The translations under genes and the position numbers were made by a program. DNA of 64,000 nucleotides from assembly GCF_900106855.1 (NCBI RefSeq), contig NZ_FNWI01000004.1, forward strand, positions 1,426,001-1,490,000, read 5' to 3'. The stretch comes from Varibaculum massiliense. Lineage in GTDB: Bacteria > Actinomycetota > Actinomycetes > Actinomycetales > Actinomycetaceae. A model generated the notes under the pieces. It did not search any database, had not been told where the DNA came from, and was given only the letters and a program-made list of their open reading frames with translations. Position 1 is the stretch's first letter; each line of letters opens with the position of its first letter. Shown here piece by piece: positions 35,096 through 44,601 of this stretch.

Positions 35096-36181
35096 GTGTC
35101 TGACGCGACCACACCTATCTCCCCGCTAGATCAAGAGGGAATTGCCCGGGCAGTTGCGGCGGCAGAAGCCGATTTTTCTGCTGCCGACTCGCTAGAAGAA
35201 TTAAAGAGGGCGCGCGGGGTTCACCTGGGTGACAGCGCGCCGATCATCCTGGCTAACCGGGAGATTCGCAATCTGGATAAGGCGGATAAAGCCCAGGCGG
35301 GCAAGAATCTGGGCGGCGCTAAGAAACAGCTGCATGCTGCATACGATCAGCGCCTAGCCGCCCTCGAGAAGGAAAAAGAAGCCCAAACTTTGGCGGCAGA
35401 GGCACTGGACGTAACCCAGGTGGCGCAGCGTTACCCGCAAGGTGCGCGTCATCCCCTGGAAACCTTGATGGAAGATATTTCTGACTTTTTCGTGTCTATG
35501 GGTTGGGAAATCGCGGAAGGCCCGGAAGTCGAGCACGAATGGTTCAACTTTGATTCTCTCAACATCGACCCCGATCACCCGGCGCGGCAAGAACAAGACA
35601 CCCTCTATATAGATGGGCGCTCTTTGGGGGGAGAAAACCCTGGGGATGGGAACCTGGTGCTGCGCACTCACACTTCGCCGGTGCAGGCGCGAGTGATGCT
35701 TTCGCGGGGAGTGCCGGTCTATATTGCTTGCCCCGGGAAAGTTTTCCGTGCCGATGAACTGGATGCTACCCACACCCCAGTGTTTCACCAGGTAGAGGGG
35801 CTGGCAGTCGATAAGGGTCTGACGATGGCGGATCTGAAAGGCACCCTGGATCATTTCGCGCAATCCATGTTCGGGATGGAAGCCAAAACCCGCTTGCGTC
35901 CCTCTTTCTTCCCCTTTACCGAGCCCAGCGCAGAAATGGATCTGTGGTTCCCGCAAAAGAAAGGCGGGCCAGGCTGGATCGAATGGGGCGGCTGCGGCAT
36001 GGTAAACCCGAATGTGCTGATAGCCTGCGGAATCGACCCGAATGTGTATTCCGGCTTCGCCTTCGGGATGGGCATTGAACGCACCCTGATGCTGCGACAT
36101 GGAATCACCGATATGCACGATATTGTCGAGGGCGACGTGCGATTTTCTAAACAGTTCGGCACTACCGGAAGGGGAAACTAG
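35096..36181 (+). CDS. pheS: Phenylalanine-tRNA ligase alpha subunit
   Basis: A 361-residue class II synthetase subunit that charges tRNA-Phe as an alpha2-beta2 complex. An N-terminal coiled-coil (about residues 5-95) is followed by motif 1 around [19 protein letters not shown], motif 2 [24 protein letters not shown] and motif 3 [21 protein letters not shown] 35096 has AAAGGTG at good spacing; TTG 35078 and ATG 35081 upstream are alternatives. The gene is followed after two bases by pheT. Confidence 0.96.
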   Translation: MSDATTPISPLDQEGIARAVAAAEADFSAADSLEELKRARGVHLGDSAPIILANREIRNLDKADKAQAGKNLGGAKKQLHAAYDQRLAALEKEKEAQTLAAEALDVTQVAQRYPQGARHPLETLMEDISDFFVSMGWEIAEGPEVEHEWFNFDSLNIDPDHPARQEQDTLYIDGRSLGGENPGDGNLVLRTHTSPVQARVMLSRGVPVYIACPGKVFRADELDATHTPVFHQVEGLAVDKGLTMADLKGTLDHFAQSMFGMEAKTRLRPSFFPFTEPSAEMDLWFPQKKGGPGWIEWGGCGMVNPNVLIACGIDPNVYSGFAFGMGIERTLMLRHGITDMHDIVEGDVRFSKQFGTTGRGN

Positions 36182-36183
36182 CA

Positions 36184-38832
36184 ATGCCATTTGTAGCGCT
36201 TGATTGGCTAAAAGATCACGTCGAGGTAGTGCCGGGTACGGATATCAAACAGCTTTCCTATGACCTGGTCAAGGTAGGTTTGGAAGAAGAAGCCATCCAT
36301 CCGGCCGCGGTAATTGGACCTTTGGTGGCCGGGCGGGTTTTGACCCTGGATGCCAAAGAACAATCCAATGGGAAAGTCATTAACTATTGCCGAGTCGATG
36401 TCGGCGAGTTTAATGACCGTCCCGGGGAAGGCAAAGAGCCCTCCGAACTGCCCAGTCGCGGAATTATTTGCGGCGCCCACAACTTTAAAGTGGGAGATTT
36501 AGTAGTGGTGTCGCTGCCGGGAGCAGTTCTGCCCGGTGATTTCCAGATTGCCGCCCGTAAAACCTATGGACATATTTCTGACGGAATGATTTGTTCCCAG
36601 CGGGAACTGGGGATTGGCGATGACCATAACGGAATTATTGTCCTGGAGCAGTTACTGCCGGAAAAGGCGGCAGCCGGGGAGCTGCCTGCTCCCGGCGAAT
36701 CAGTGATTGAACTGTTGGGATTGGGGGAGGAAACCCTAGAAATCAATATCACCCCCGATCGCGGCTACTGTTTCGCAATGCGCGGGGTGGGGCGCGAATA
36801 TGCCCACTCCACGGGGGCTAAATTCACTGACCTGGGGCTGGCAGAGAATCTACCTTCCGGGTCAGTACCAGCGGCCACCGAGGACGGATTTGCGGTTAAA
36901 GTCGCAGATGAGGCTCCGATTAATGGCAATGTTGGTTGTGACCGGTTTGTCACTCGCATTGTGACCGGTATTGATGCGCAGGCGGCAACTCCGGACTGGA
37001 TGGTGCGCCGCCTGGAACAGGCAGGAATGCGTTCTATTTCGCTGGCGGTAGATGCCACCAACTATGTGATGCTGGATTTGGGGCAGCCCCTGCATGCTTA
37101 TGACCTGGATAAAGTATGCGAACCGATCGTGGTTCGTCGGGCGAAAGCCGGCGAAAAGCTAACTACCCTCGATGAGGTAGAGCGCACCCTTGATCCCGAA
37201 GATTTACTGATTACCGACTCCCCGGAGGGCGTAGAAGGCTCCCGGGTGCTGGGACTCGCTGGCGTTATGGGTGGCGCCTCCACCGAGGTGACTGCCGATA
37301 CCGTGAATGTACTGGTAGAGGCGGCGCATTTCCAGCCCACTTCGATTGCACGTACTGCCCGGCGGCATAAACTGCCTTCCGAAGCCTCCAAACGTTTTGA
37401 ACGCGGCGTGGATTTCGAGCTAGCGCCGGTAGCTGCCCAGCGGGTAGTCGATATTCTGGTGGAATACGGCGGGGGCACCGACAGTGGACGGGTTAGCGAC
37501 CTCAATAACACCAAGCCCTTTGCCGAAATTGTGATGCCGTTGCATGAACCGGCACGGCTAACCGGGGTGGAATATAATCAGGAAACCATCACTGGTCTGC
37601 TAAAAGATGTGGGATGTGAAGTGCGGGTAGAAGAGGGCAATGTTATTGCCCAGCCGCCATCGTGGCGTCCTGATTTGACTGGACCGGCGCACCTGGTAGA
37701 AGAAATTGCCCGGCTGGCCGGCTATGACACCATTCCTTCGCGCAGGCCGCGCCCGATTGCCGGACGCGGATATACCCCCAAGCAGCGGGCTCGCCGGGAT
37801 GTAGGGCGGGCGCTGGCGCAAGGCGGCCTGGTGCAGGTGCTTTCCTATCCCTTTATTTCCGAGGACGTATTTGACGCTGAACTACTCGGAGAAAAGGATG
37901 TGCGCCGCCAGGCGGTGCTGGTGGCTAACCCGCTGGCAGACGATCAGCCCTTGCTGCGCACTTCCTTGCTAGATACTTTGCTGGGGGTGGCTCAGCGCAA
38001 TATTGCCCGTGGTAATGAGCAATGCGCGATTTTTGAGACCGGTTTAGTTACCCGGGGAATGGGAACTGAACTTACCGGTTCTTTCGGGGTCGAGCACAAA
38101 CCGGATCCGGACCAGCAGCGCGCCCTCGGAAAAGGAGTTCCTTACCAGCCGGAGCATATTGCTGGTGTTCTAGTGGGACAGGCGGAACTTGCCGGTGCGC
38201 TGGGCGGTGGACGCTCCTATGATTGGGCGGACGCGGTAGAGTTCGTGCGGACGGTAGCGCAAACTTTGGCGGTACCGATGCGCGTGCAAGGCAAAGATGG
38301 ACGCCAGCGCCTAGCTAAAGACAATATGATGGGGGAGCCAGGCTCCCCGGAGGCAGTCGCGCCCTTCCATCCGGGGCGTTGCGCCCGGATCGTGGTGCGG
38401 GGTGCCTGCGTTGGTTTGGCGGGGCAGCTCCACCCAGCGGTTTGCCGCAACTTCGGGTTGCCGGAATCTGCTTGCGCTTTCGAGATTGACTTTGAGAAGT
38501 TCACCGAAGCGATGCCGAAGAAAGATTTGCAGGTGAAGCCAGTATCGTCCTTCCCGCCCGCGAAAGAAGATATCGCGCTGGTAGTCGATGCGGATATTCC
38601 TGCAGCTGACGTGCAACAGGTGATTGAGAAACAGGCGGGAGACCTGCTGGAAGAAGTACGTCTTTTCGATGTTTTCAGTGGTCAACAGTTGGGCGCGGGC
38701 AAGAAGTCGCTGGCGTTCTCGGTGAAGATTCGCTCTGGGGAAGGCACTCTGAGTGCTAGCGAGATTCAGGCGGTGCGCACCCGGATTATTAAGGCTACCG
38801 CTAAGAAGTTTAAGGCGACTTTGCGCGCCTAG
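36184..38832 (+). CDS. pheT: Phenylalanine-tRNA ligase beta subunit
   Basis: An 882-residue partner of PheS. The N-terminal OB-fold tRNA-binding domain (GPLVAGRVLTLDAKE to FKVGDLVVV), the B3/B4 editing domain, B5 (ETITGLLKDVGCEVR), the catalytic-like core (RPRPIAGRGYTPKQRARRDVGRAL) and the C-terminal ferredoxin-fold anticodon-binding domain (SSFPPAKEDIALVVD onward) are all visible. It is slightly longer than usual (about 800-840) because of inserts near residues 635-720. ATG lies two bases after the pheS stop with GGGGAAAC as ribosome binding site. Confidence 0.96.
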   Translation: MPFVALDWLKDHVEVVPGTDIKQLSYDLVKVGLEEEAIHPAAVIGPLVAGRVLTLDAKEQSNGKVINYCRVDVGEFNDRPGEGKEPSELPSRGIICGAHNFKVGDLVVVSLPGAVLPGDFQIAARKTYGHISDGMICSQRELGIGDDHNGIIVLEQLLPEKAAAGELPAPGESVIELLGLGEETLEINITPDRGYCFAMRGVGREYAHSTGAKFTDLGLAENLPSGSVPAATEDGFAVKVADEAPINGNVGCDRFVTRIVTGIDAQAATPDWMVRRLEQAGMRSISLAVDATNYVMLDLGQPLHAYDLDKVCEPIVVRRAKAGEKLTTLDEVERTLDPEDLLITDSPEGVEGSRVLGLAGVMGGASTEVTADTVNVLVEAAHFQPTSIARTARRHKLPSEASKRFERGVDFELAPVAAQRVVDILVEYGGGTDSGRVSDLNNTKPFAEIVMPLHEPARLTGVEYNQETITGLLKDVGCEVRVEEGNVIAQPPSWRPDLTGPAHLVEEIARLAGYDTIPSRRPRPIAGRGYTPKQRARRDVGRALAQGGLVQVLSYPFISEDVFDAELLGEKDVRRQAVLVANPLADDQPLLRTSLLDTLLGVAQRNIARGNEQCAIFETGLVTRGMGTELTGSFGVEHKPDPDQQRALGKGVPYQPEHIAGVLVGQAELAGALGGGRSYDWADAVEFVRTVAQTLAVPMRVQGKDGRQRLAKDNMMGEPGSPEAVAPFHPGRCARIVVRGACVGLAGQLHPAVCRNFGLPESACAFEIDFEKFTEAMPKKDLQVKPVSSFPPAKEDIALVVDADIPAADVQQVIEKQAGDLLEEVRLFDVFSGQQLGAGKKSLAFSVKIRSGEGTLSASEIQAVRTRIIKATAKKFKATLRA

Positions 38833-38925
38833 AGATAGTGCGCCTTATTGGGGGAGAAGTGCGAATTCGCCCTCACCGCTAAAAATTGAGGAGCCAAGGG
38901 TCGTAGGGAACAAGGAACGCATGGG

Positions 38926-39000
38926 TGCCCCGTGCGGGACTTGAACCCGCGACCCACGAATTATGAGTTCGCTGCTACTAACCAACTGAGCTAACGGGGC
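38926..39000 (-). tRNA. tRNA-Met (anticodon CAT)
   Basis: Acceptor GCCCCGT/ACGGGGC on the complement strand, anticodon loop CTCATAA, T-loop GGTTCAAGTCC, discriminator A, no encoded CCA. It lacks the initiator's three G-C pairs, so it is elongator Met; tRNA-Ile2 (modified CAT) cannot be fully excluded. Confidence 0.88.
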
Positions 39001-39056
39001 GCATCTAGCCTACCGGATGGCGGGCGGATTATTTAATTTCGTTTAGGGTGGATAAC

Positions 39057-39575
39057 GTGATCAACATTGTGCGAAGACTGAAGGGGCGCAGGGTTCCAGA
39101 CGCCGTGAAAACCGTCCTCACCTCCTCTGATAGGGTTTTTGAGTACCTAAAGGTGGCGGAGGATCACTTCCTGGTGGTGACCATGCAAGCACTAATGGAC
39201 GTGGAATCTGCGCAGGTGAAGTCACGTTTTGGTTGGGATGAGGTTTCTCACGCCCGCTGGGATAGTGAGGCGGGTACGTTGCGAATGGTTTTTCACCAGG
39301 GCGATGATCTGATTCTTACCCCGGCGGAAGCTCCTACACACAACTTTATGGACATTATTCGGGAGGCTCTTAGCGAGGCGCAGGTGTTCATCACCCCCTT
39401 AGAGTTGCCTTCTGGTCAGAGAGTTAGCGCACAGATATTGCGTGACGATAACCGCAATTTACGTTTGTATCCCCCTATATCTAGCTTTGAAAACCTGGAT
39501 GACCAGCGATATCTGCAATCAGTAGTGCGTGAGTGGGAACAGAAATTGGGGATTGTTATAGACCTAGAAGATTAG
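39057..39575 (+). CDS. Conserved actinobacterial protein of unknown function
   Basis: A 172-residue soluble protein. It begins INIVRRLKGRRVPDAVKTVLTSSDRV and contains FGWDEVSHARWDSEAGTLRM near residue 63, a pattern of paired beta strands (short PH-like layout) seen in a family present once in many actinobacterial genomes without known role. No transmembrane segment. GTG 39057 is preferred over GTG 39048 because AGGGTGG is then correctly spaced. Confidence 0.7.
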   Translation: MINIVRRLKGRRVPDAVKTVLTSSDRVFEYLKVAEDHFLVVTMQALMDVESAQVKSRFGWDEVSHARWDSEAGTLRMVFHQGDDLILTPAEAPTHNFMDIIREALSEAQVFITPLELPSGQRVSAQILRDDNRNLRLYPPISSFENLDDQRYLQSVVREWEQKLGIVIDLED

Positions 39576-39614
39576 GAAGTTTTCGCCCTCTCAAGGTAGG
39601 CTTACATTCGTCGA

Positions 39615-39686
39615 TCCCCCATAGCTCAACGGTAGAGCATTCGACTGTTAATCGAAGGGTTACTGGTTCGAATCCAGTTGGGGGAG
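39615..39686 (+). tRNA. tRNA-Asn (anticodon GTT)
   Basis: Acceptor TCCCCCA/TGGGGGA, anticodon loop CTGTTAA in stem TTCGA/TCGAA, T-loop GGTTCGAATCC, discriminator G, no encoded CCA. The CRISPR-Cas locus starts about 140 bases downstream. Confidence 0.96.
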
Positions 39687-39689
39687 CTC

Positions 39690-39723
39690 AAAACCTCAGT
39701 GCTTCAGGCACTGAGGTTTTTTA
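39690..39723 (+). terminator. Terminator after tRNA-Asn
   Basis: AAAACCTCAGTGC, loop TTCAG, GCACTGAGGTTTT followed by more T. It insulates the CRISPR locus from tRNA transcription. Confidence 0.88.
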
Positions 39724-39824
39724 TTTTAGTGCTGGTTGACGGGTGTTTCAAGTCTGTTATCTGGATGGTGATTACCCCCGACAGGTGACTCTATTCGGCC
39801 GAATTGCTTGCTCTTTTTTAGAAT

Positions 39825-39942
39825 TGACCTTAGAGTTAAAGGGAACTGAATCTCAGTAAGCTTCGCCTCGTTAGCGAAGTTGAATGCTCAGCCTTTTGGC
39901 TATTATTTCCACTTCATCTTTTGGGGTGGAAGTGTGTTTTCT
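39825..39942 (+). ncRNA. tracrRNA of the type II-C system
   Basis: The anti-repeat GAACTGAATCTCAG (39843-39856) pairs over 14 bases with the CRISPR repeat read from the minus strand; the single difference gives a G-U pair. It is followed by the nexus hairpin CTTCGC-ctcgtta-GCGAAG (39861-39879), a small hairpin AGCC-tttt-GGCT (39890-39901) and a final stem (TTCCAC/GTGGAA or CACTTC/GAAGTG, 39907-39934) with TTTT at 39937. This order matches known tracrRNAs of Corynebacterium/Actinomyces II-C Cas9. The 5' end is approximate; no clear promoter was found in 39724-39824. cas9 begins 36 bases after the T run on the same strand. Confidence 0.88.
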
Positions 39943-39977
39943 CCCACTTTTCTATGTTATTTGCTTATCCTTGTTCT

Positions 39978-42900
39978 ATGAACGACAAGGAAATTACTCC
40001 CAAAGACAAGCGGCGTTATCGGATTGGCATTGATGTAGGGCGGAACTCTACTGGCTTCTGCGCTCTTGAGATTGATGATGACGACAATCCGATTTCTTTT
40101 TTGAATCTTTCAGTGCTGCTGCACGATGCTGGTGTCGGTAAAGATGGTGGTAAAACCCAGGAAACTCGGAAGGCTATTTCTGGACGAACCCGCAGAGCGC
40201 GCCGTCTTATTAGGAATAGGCGTCGGCGGCTCGCGGAGTTGGATCAGTTTTTGGCTGTCCTCGGTTGGCCGCTACCGGATTTGGAAAAGTATCCCGACCC
40301 GCACGAACCGTGGAAAGTCCGTGCTCTACTGGTTGAGGAATATATAGAAGATGAACAGCTACGCCATGAAAAACTGGCGATTGCGATTCGGCATATAGCG
40401 AGGCATCGAGGCTGGCGCTCGCCTTGGGTGTCGGTTAGCAGTCTGCATGTTTCGCACCCGGAATCCGATGAAGTCATTGCTTTGCGGTCGCGAGTTGCAG
40501 AAAAAACTGGGCGAATTTTGCCCGAAGACTTAACCCCGGGCCAGCTGCTTTACCTTCTTGATCGCGGGGAAAAGATACGTGGCGATGCCGGTATTTTGGC
40601 TGGGAAACTCTTGCAAAGTGATTACGCCACAGAACTTAAAAAGATTTTTTCCCGTCAGGAAATAAGCGAAGATTTGGGTGAGCAGTTAATCGATAGAGTT
40701 TTTGCGTCAAAATCACCCAAAGGTAGCGCTGCCGAAAAGGTGGGGAAAGATGCTTTGCCAGGGCAGGAACATTTAGATCGCGCTGAAAAGGCTCATCCGG
40801 CTTTTCAGCGTTATCGGATTGCCACCATTATTGCTAATCTGCGAATTCGTGAGGATGAGGATGGACAGAAAGAACGCCGTTTGACCGGCGAAGAAATGAG
40901 TTCCTTGTTCAAGTTCTTAAGCGACCCAGACCGCAAGAAGGTTCCCACCTGGATAGAGGTGGCTAAAGTTTTAGGGATAGAACGCCAGGATTTGCTCGGA
41001 ACCGGGAAATTGACGGCGGATGGAGAGCGAACCGGGAATACTCCGCCGGTTGATGAAACGAATATCCGTTTGACTAAATGCAGTATTAAGCCAGTGCAAC
41101 AGTGGTGGCGTGCAGCCAGTTACCTGGAAAGATGTGCGTTTATTGAGCAGATTTCTCGCGCATCCGCACCCGGGAAAGCTACCAGCCGAGAAGAACAGAT
41201 AGCTGCTGATTTTGTCGCCAGTCTGAACGATGAAGACTTAGAGAAACTAGAGTCCTCGGTGAGGCTCCCTATCGGCAGGGCGGCCTATTCGGTAGAAAGT
41301 TTGGGACGGATAACCGAACGAATTTTGGCCGATAATGTCGATTTGCAGCAGGCACGGGAAGCAGAGTTCGGGGTTTCCCCGGAGTGGAAGCCTCCTGCGG
41401 TTCCGGTGGGCGAACCGGTGGGAAATCCGGTGGTGGACAGGGTTTTGAAGGGAGTTAATCGCTGGTTGCTGCGAGCAGAAGCCGAATGGGGCATACCGCA
41501 ACAGGTCAATATCGAGCACGTGCGCGAAGCCTTCATGTCCAAGGCAAAGGTAAATGAACTGCAACGTTTCCAAGCGCAACGTTTTAAGAAGAACGAGGAG
41601 GCGCGGCAGCAGATAGAGGGGAGTCAGAATCTTTCGGGGTTGCCGCGTATCGCTGCGATTCGCAAGCAGCAGGCGCTGCAGCGGCAACATTGCGAGTGTC
41701 TTTACTGTGGAACCCATATTACTTTTGCTACTGCCGAAATGGATCACATCGTTCCGCGGCGAGGGGTGGGATCTACGAATACCAGGGATAATCTGGTGGC
41801 AGTTTGTAGGCGGTGTAACCAGGAGAAAAGTAATATTCCTTTCGCGGTTTGGGCTGCGCAAACAAGTATTCCGGGGGTTAGCCAGAAAGAGGCGATTTCT
41901 AGGGTTAAAGGTTGGTTTACCGATACTTCCGTTAAAGATGACAAAAGTTTGCGGGCGGGAGTGATTGACAGGTTATCGCGTACTAAAGCAGACCCCGAGA
42001 TTGATAACCGCTCTATGGAAGCAGTCAGCTGGATGGCGCGTGAATTGGCTCATCGGATTGAGCAGCGTTATCGCACCCCGCAGGCGCAGCCGGCGACAGC
42101 AAATCATAATAGCGGAGGGGAAGCAACAGACTCTGAAAATAAAGTTAAGGTGCGAGTCTTTAATGGCTCGATTACCGCTGCTGCCCGACGAGCTTCAGGT
42201 TTTGAAGGACGGGTTAATCTGATTGGAGGACGGGGAAAAACCCGTCTGGACAGGCGCCATCATGCGATGGATGCCGCCACCATCGCGATGATGCGCCCGT
42301 CAGTAGCGCAGACTCTGGTGGAGCGAGAGAATCTTCGGCGGGGACAGATTATGGCTGGTGGTGAGCAAAATTGGAAGAGCTGGAAAGGTAGTACTTTTGC
42401 TCAGCAAAAGATCTATGCGGTTTGGCTAGAGCAGATGCGTTATCTGACAGAAATCTATAACCAAGCATTGGCTGATGACCAGATTCCAGTGTTCTCTAAT
42501 TTCCGTTTGCGGCTTGGGGACGGGAAACTGCATGAGGAAGTGAAGAAACTTCATCGTAAACGCCTGGGTGATGCCTGGTCGATGAATGATATTGATCGGG
42601 CAGAAACCCCCGCTTTGTGGTGTGCTTTGACCCGCTTGCCTGACTTTGTGTGGGCAGAGGGTCTGCCGGCTAATCCGGAACGAAAAATAGTGGTTAATGG
42701 CAGTCATTTTGCTGCAGATGACAGTGTCGGGATCTTCCCAACGAATGCCCCTATGTTGAAGCTGCGTAACGGTTGCGTGGAGGTGGGAACTTCTATCCAC
42801 CATGCACGGATTTATCGAATTGCGAGTCGCAAGAAACCGGTATATGCGATGCTCAGGGTATTTACGGTTGATTTACCGAATAAAGCTGGGGTTAATCTAT

Positions 42901-43328
42901 TCCAGGTTGATTTACCAGAACAAAGCATTTCGGTGCGTAATGCCGAAAAGAAGTTACGGGAGGCTTTCCGAGAAGGAAATGCCGAGTATCTGGGTTGGCT
43001 AGTAGTCGATGACGAGTTGGAACTGGATTTATCTGCGGAAAGAAAAGGAGCAATTGCAGAGCTACTGTCGGAATATCCCGGAATATCGCATTGGTCGGTA
43101 GATGGATTCCCCACTAATAGGCAGATTAGGATGCGTCCACTTTGTTTAGCTGGGGAGGGAATGCCGGAAGATGCGCTGCCGGGAACCAAAGAAATCTTAC
43201 AGGGTCGGGGTTGGTGGCCGGCAATCAATAAGATTTTTTCAACCTGTAAACCTTTGGTAATTCGCCGTGACGTGCTGGGAAATATTCGCGAAGATTCCTC
43301 GCGGCTACCCAGTAGCTGGTCTATATAG
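39978..43328 (+). CDS. cas9: CRISPR-associated endonuclease Cas9 (type II-C)
   Basis: A 1116-residue RNA-guided DNA endonuclease, the short II-C size. RuvC-I is YRIGIDVGRNSTGFCAL with Asp19; an Arg-rich bridge helix follows (TRRARRLIRNRRRRLAELDQF); RuvC-II is VNIEHVREAF with Glu513; HNH is CLYCGTHITFATAEMDHIVP with His590 and zinc-type Cys pairs (CLYC, CRRC); RuvC-III is RRHHAMDAATIAMM with His762 and Asp765. All catalytic residues are present. The last 250 residues are the PAM-interacting region. ATG 39978 lies six bases after TATCCT, so the mRNA may be leaderless; an open frame reaches 19 codons upstream into the tracrRNA terminator and is unlikely coding. cas1 follows after eight bases. 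Confidence 0.97.
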   Translation: MNDKEITPKDKRRYRIGIDVGRNSTGFCALEIDDDDNPISFLNLSVLLHDAGVGKDGGKTQETRKAISGRTRRARRLIRNRRRRLAELDQFLAVLGWPLPDLEKYPDPHEPWKVRALLVEEYIEDEQLRHEKLAIAIRHIARHRGWRSPWVSVSSLHVSHPESDEVIALRSRVAEKTGRILPEDLTPGQLLYLLDRGEKIRGDAGILAGKLLQSDYATELKKIFSRQEISEDLGEQLIDRVFASKSPKGSAAEKVGKDALPGQEHLDRAEKAHPAFQRYRIATIIANLRIREDEDGQKERRLTGEEMSSLFKFLSDPDRKKVPTWIEVAKVLGIERQDLLGTGKLTADGERTGNTPPVDETNIRLTKCSIKPVQQWWRAASYLERCAFIEQISRASAPGKATSREEQIAADFVASLNDEDLEKLESSVRLPIGRAAYSVESLGRITERILADNVDLQQAREAEFGVSPEWKPPAVPVGEPVGNPVVDRVLKGVNRWLLRAEAEWGIPQQVNIEHVREAFMSKAKVNELQRFQAQRFKKNEEARQQIEGSQNLSGLPRIAAIRKQQALQRQHCECLYCGTHITFATAEMDHIVPRRGVGSTNTRDNLVAVCRRCNQEKSNIPFAVWAAQTSIPGVSQKEAISRVKGWFTDTSVKDDKSLRAGVIDRLSRTKADPEIDNRSMEAVSWMARELAHRIEQRYRTPQAQPATANHNSGGEATDSENKVKVRVFNGSITAAARRASGFEGRVNLIGGRGKTRLDRRHHAMDAATIAMMRPSVAQTLVERENLRRGQIMAGGEQNWKSWKGSTFAQQKIYAVWLEQMRYLTEIYNQALADDQIPVFSNFRLRLGDGKLHEEVKKLHRKRLGDAWSMNDIDRAETPALWCALTRLPDFVWAEGLPANPERKIVVNGSHFAADDSVGIFPTNAPMLKLRNGCVEVGTSIHHARIYRIASRKKPVYAMLRVFTVDLPNKAGVNLFQVDLPEQSISVRNAEKKLREAFREGNAEYLGWLVVDDELELDLSAERKGAIAELLSEYPGISHWSVDGFPTNRQIRMRPLCLAGEGMPEDALPGTKEILQGRGWWPAINKIFSTCKPLVIRRDVLGNIREDSSRLPSSWSI

Positions 43329-43336
43329 GAGTAAAC

Positions 43337-44224
43337 ATGTCTGCCTGGCGGATTATTGATTTAACGCAATTTTCTGGGTCGATTTCCTCTAAAACAGGAG
43401 CCATAGTCCTGCACCCAGAAGATAAACCGCAGGTGGTGCTGCCAGTGGCTGATGTTGCGGTGGTTCTTATCGGGATGGGAGTTAAACTCTCCGGGGCTGC
43501 GTTGCACCGTTTAACCGCTGCAGATGTGTGTGTATTGCTCTGCGATTGGCGGGGGATTCCGGAAGCGGGAGCTTTTGCATGGCGACCTCATTCTCGGGTC
43601 GCCGCGCGACGGGTGGCACAGGCGGGTATGAGTGTGCCTAAACAAAAAACTGCGTGGAAAGCAGTGGTTAGGCGAAAAATAGAAAATCAGGCGAAAACCT
43701 TGGTGTTATGTGGGAAAGCAAAAGGCAGCAAGAAGTTGTTGGAGCTCGTAAGCCTGGTACGTTCTGGTGATCCCGACAATATCGAAGGCAGAGCAGCCCG
43801 TTATTATTGGTCGGCGCTATTCGGGAAAGAGTTCTCGCGTCAACCGGGGTTGGGTGATGGCGTCAATTCTATGCTGGATTATGGATATACAATTGTGCGC
43901 GGCCATGGGGTAAGAGCAGTGCTAGCAGCCGGTTTAGAACCATCACTGGGGATATTTCATCACAATCGGGCTAATCTATTTTGCTTGGTGGACGATTTGA
44001 TGGAAATCTTTCGACCGCTGATTGATTTGGAGGTTTTTCGCCTCGAAAAGGCCGGTAAATCTTCTACGGCTGATTGTAAAGCCGAGCTGGTGGCGGCGGC
44101 CAGTAGCCAGTATCGTGACGATGGTATCGGTATTCCTGCAGCTTTTGAGGATCTCGCTCAGTTATTTGGCCTTTATGTAGAGAGTCAAGTAAAAAGCTTT
44201 TCTCCTCCTAAATGGTTTAAGTAG
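43337..44224 (+). CDS. cas1: CRISPR integrase Cas1
   Basis: A 295-residue integrase that, with Cas2, inserts new spacers. Catalytic residues fit Glu in NIEGRAARYYW near residue 154, His in GIFHHNRANL near 213 and Asp in CLVDDLMEIFRP near 224. ATAGGAG precedes ATG. It sits between cas9 and cas2; no cas4 or csn2 gene is nearby, which with the Cas9 size defines subtype II-C. Confidence 0.97.
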   Translation: MSAWRIIDLTQFSGSISSKTGAIVLHPEDKPQVVLPVADVAVVLIGMGVKLSGAALHRLTAADVCVLLCDWRGIPEAGAFAWRPHSRVAARRVAQAGMSVPKQKTAWKAVVRRKIENQAKTLVLCGKAKGSKKLLELVSLVRSGDPDNIEGRAARYYWSALFGKEFSRQPGLGDGVNSMLDYGYTIVRGHGVRAVLAAGLEPSLGIFHHNRANLFCLVDDLMEIFRPLIDLEVFRLEKAGKSSTADCKAELVAAASSQYRDDGIGIPAAFEDLAQLFGLYVESQVKSFSPPKWFK

Positions 44225-44229
44225 TTTCT

Positions 44230-44550
44230 ATGAGTAAGAAACCTATGTGGTGCCTGGTGATGTTTGACTTGCCGGTGGACACCGCCCGCCATCGGCGCGA
44301 AGCAAACGCATACCGGCGAATGCTTTTGGATTTAGGGTTCAGCATGGTGCAGTTCAGTGTCTACGCAAAATACACTCCGGCGGGATTAAGTGACGTAACC
44401 ACTATCGGTCAAGTCCGTGCCGGTATTCCTCCCGAAGGAAACGTTCGTATGCTCTTCTTAACGGATAAGCAATGGTCTCGGACGTTCCATTTTTCCAACG
44501 GAACCCCTAGCAAAGCAGAGGAAAAACCGGAACAACTATCAATTTTTTGA
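44230..44550 (+). CDS. cas2: CRISPR-associated protein Cas2
   Basis: A 106-residue ferredoxin-fold dimer that bridges two Cas1 dimers during spacer capture. MWCLVMFDLPVDTARHRREAN holds the conserved N-terminal Asp; LGFSMVQFSVYAKY is the second core block. It starts five bases after cas1. Only 51 bases separate its stop from the first repeat, and these include an inverted partial repeat at 44581-44600. Confidence 0.96.
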   Translation: MSKKPMWCLVMFDLPVDTARHRREANAYRRMLLDLGFSMVQFSVYAKYTPAGLSDVTTIGQVRAGIPPEGNVRMLFLTDKQWSRTFHFSNGTPSKAEEKPEQLSIF

Positions 44551-44580
44551 GGAAAAATTAGACGCAAAACCCCATACAAC

Positions 44581-44600
44581 CTGGGATTATTTACCCCTGA
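44581..44600 (-). other. Inverted, internally deleted copy of the CRISPR repeat at the array edge
   Basis: CTGGGATTATTTACCCCTGA is the complement of the repeat with the inner GAACTGA-type block removed (13-14 plus 6 paired bases). It faces the first repeat across nine bases, so any transcript of either strand can fold into a long hairpin. On the minus strand it is followed by T-rich sequence (GGGGTTTTGCG, TAATTTTTCC), resembling a terminator at the 3' end of the pre-crRNA. Confidence 0.8.
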
Positions 44601-44601
44601 C

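Noticed and set aside
35354-36190. A 278-codon frame antisense to pheS
   Set aside because: Shadow of a high-quality synthetase gene; the protein has no recognisable domain and no ribosome binding site.
39533-39739. A 68-codon frame across tRNA-Asn
   Set aside because: 'STVEHSTVNRRVTGSNPVGG' is the common false translation of tRNA-Asn; it overlaps a real gene end and the tRNA terminator.
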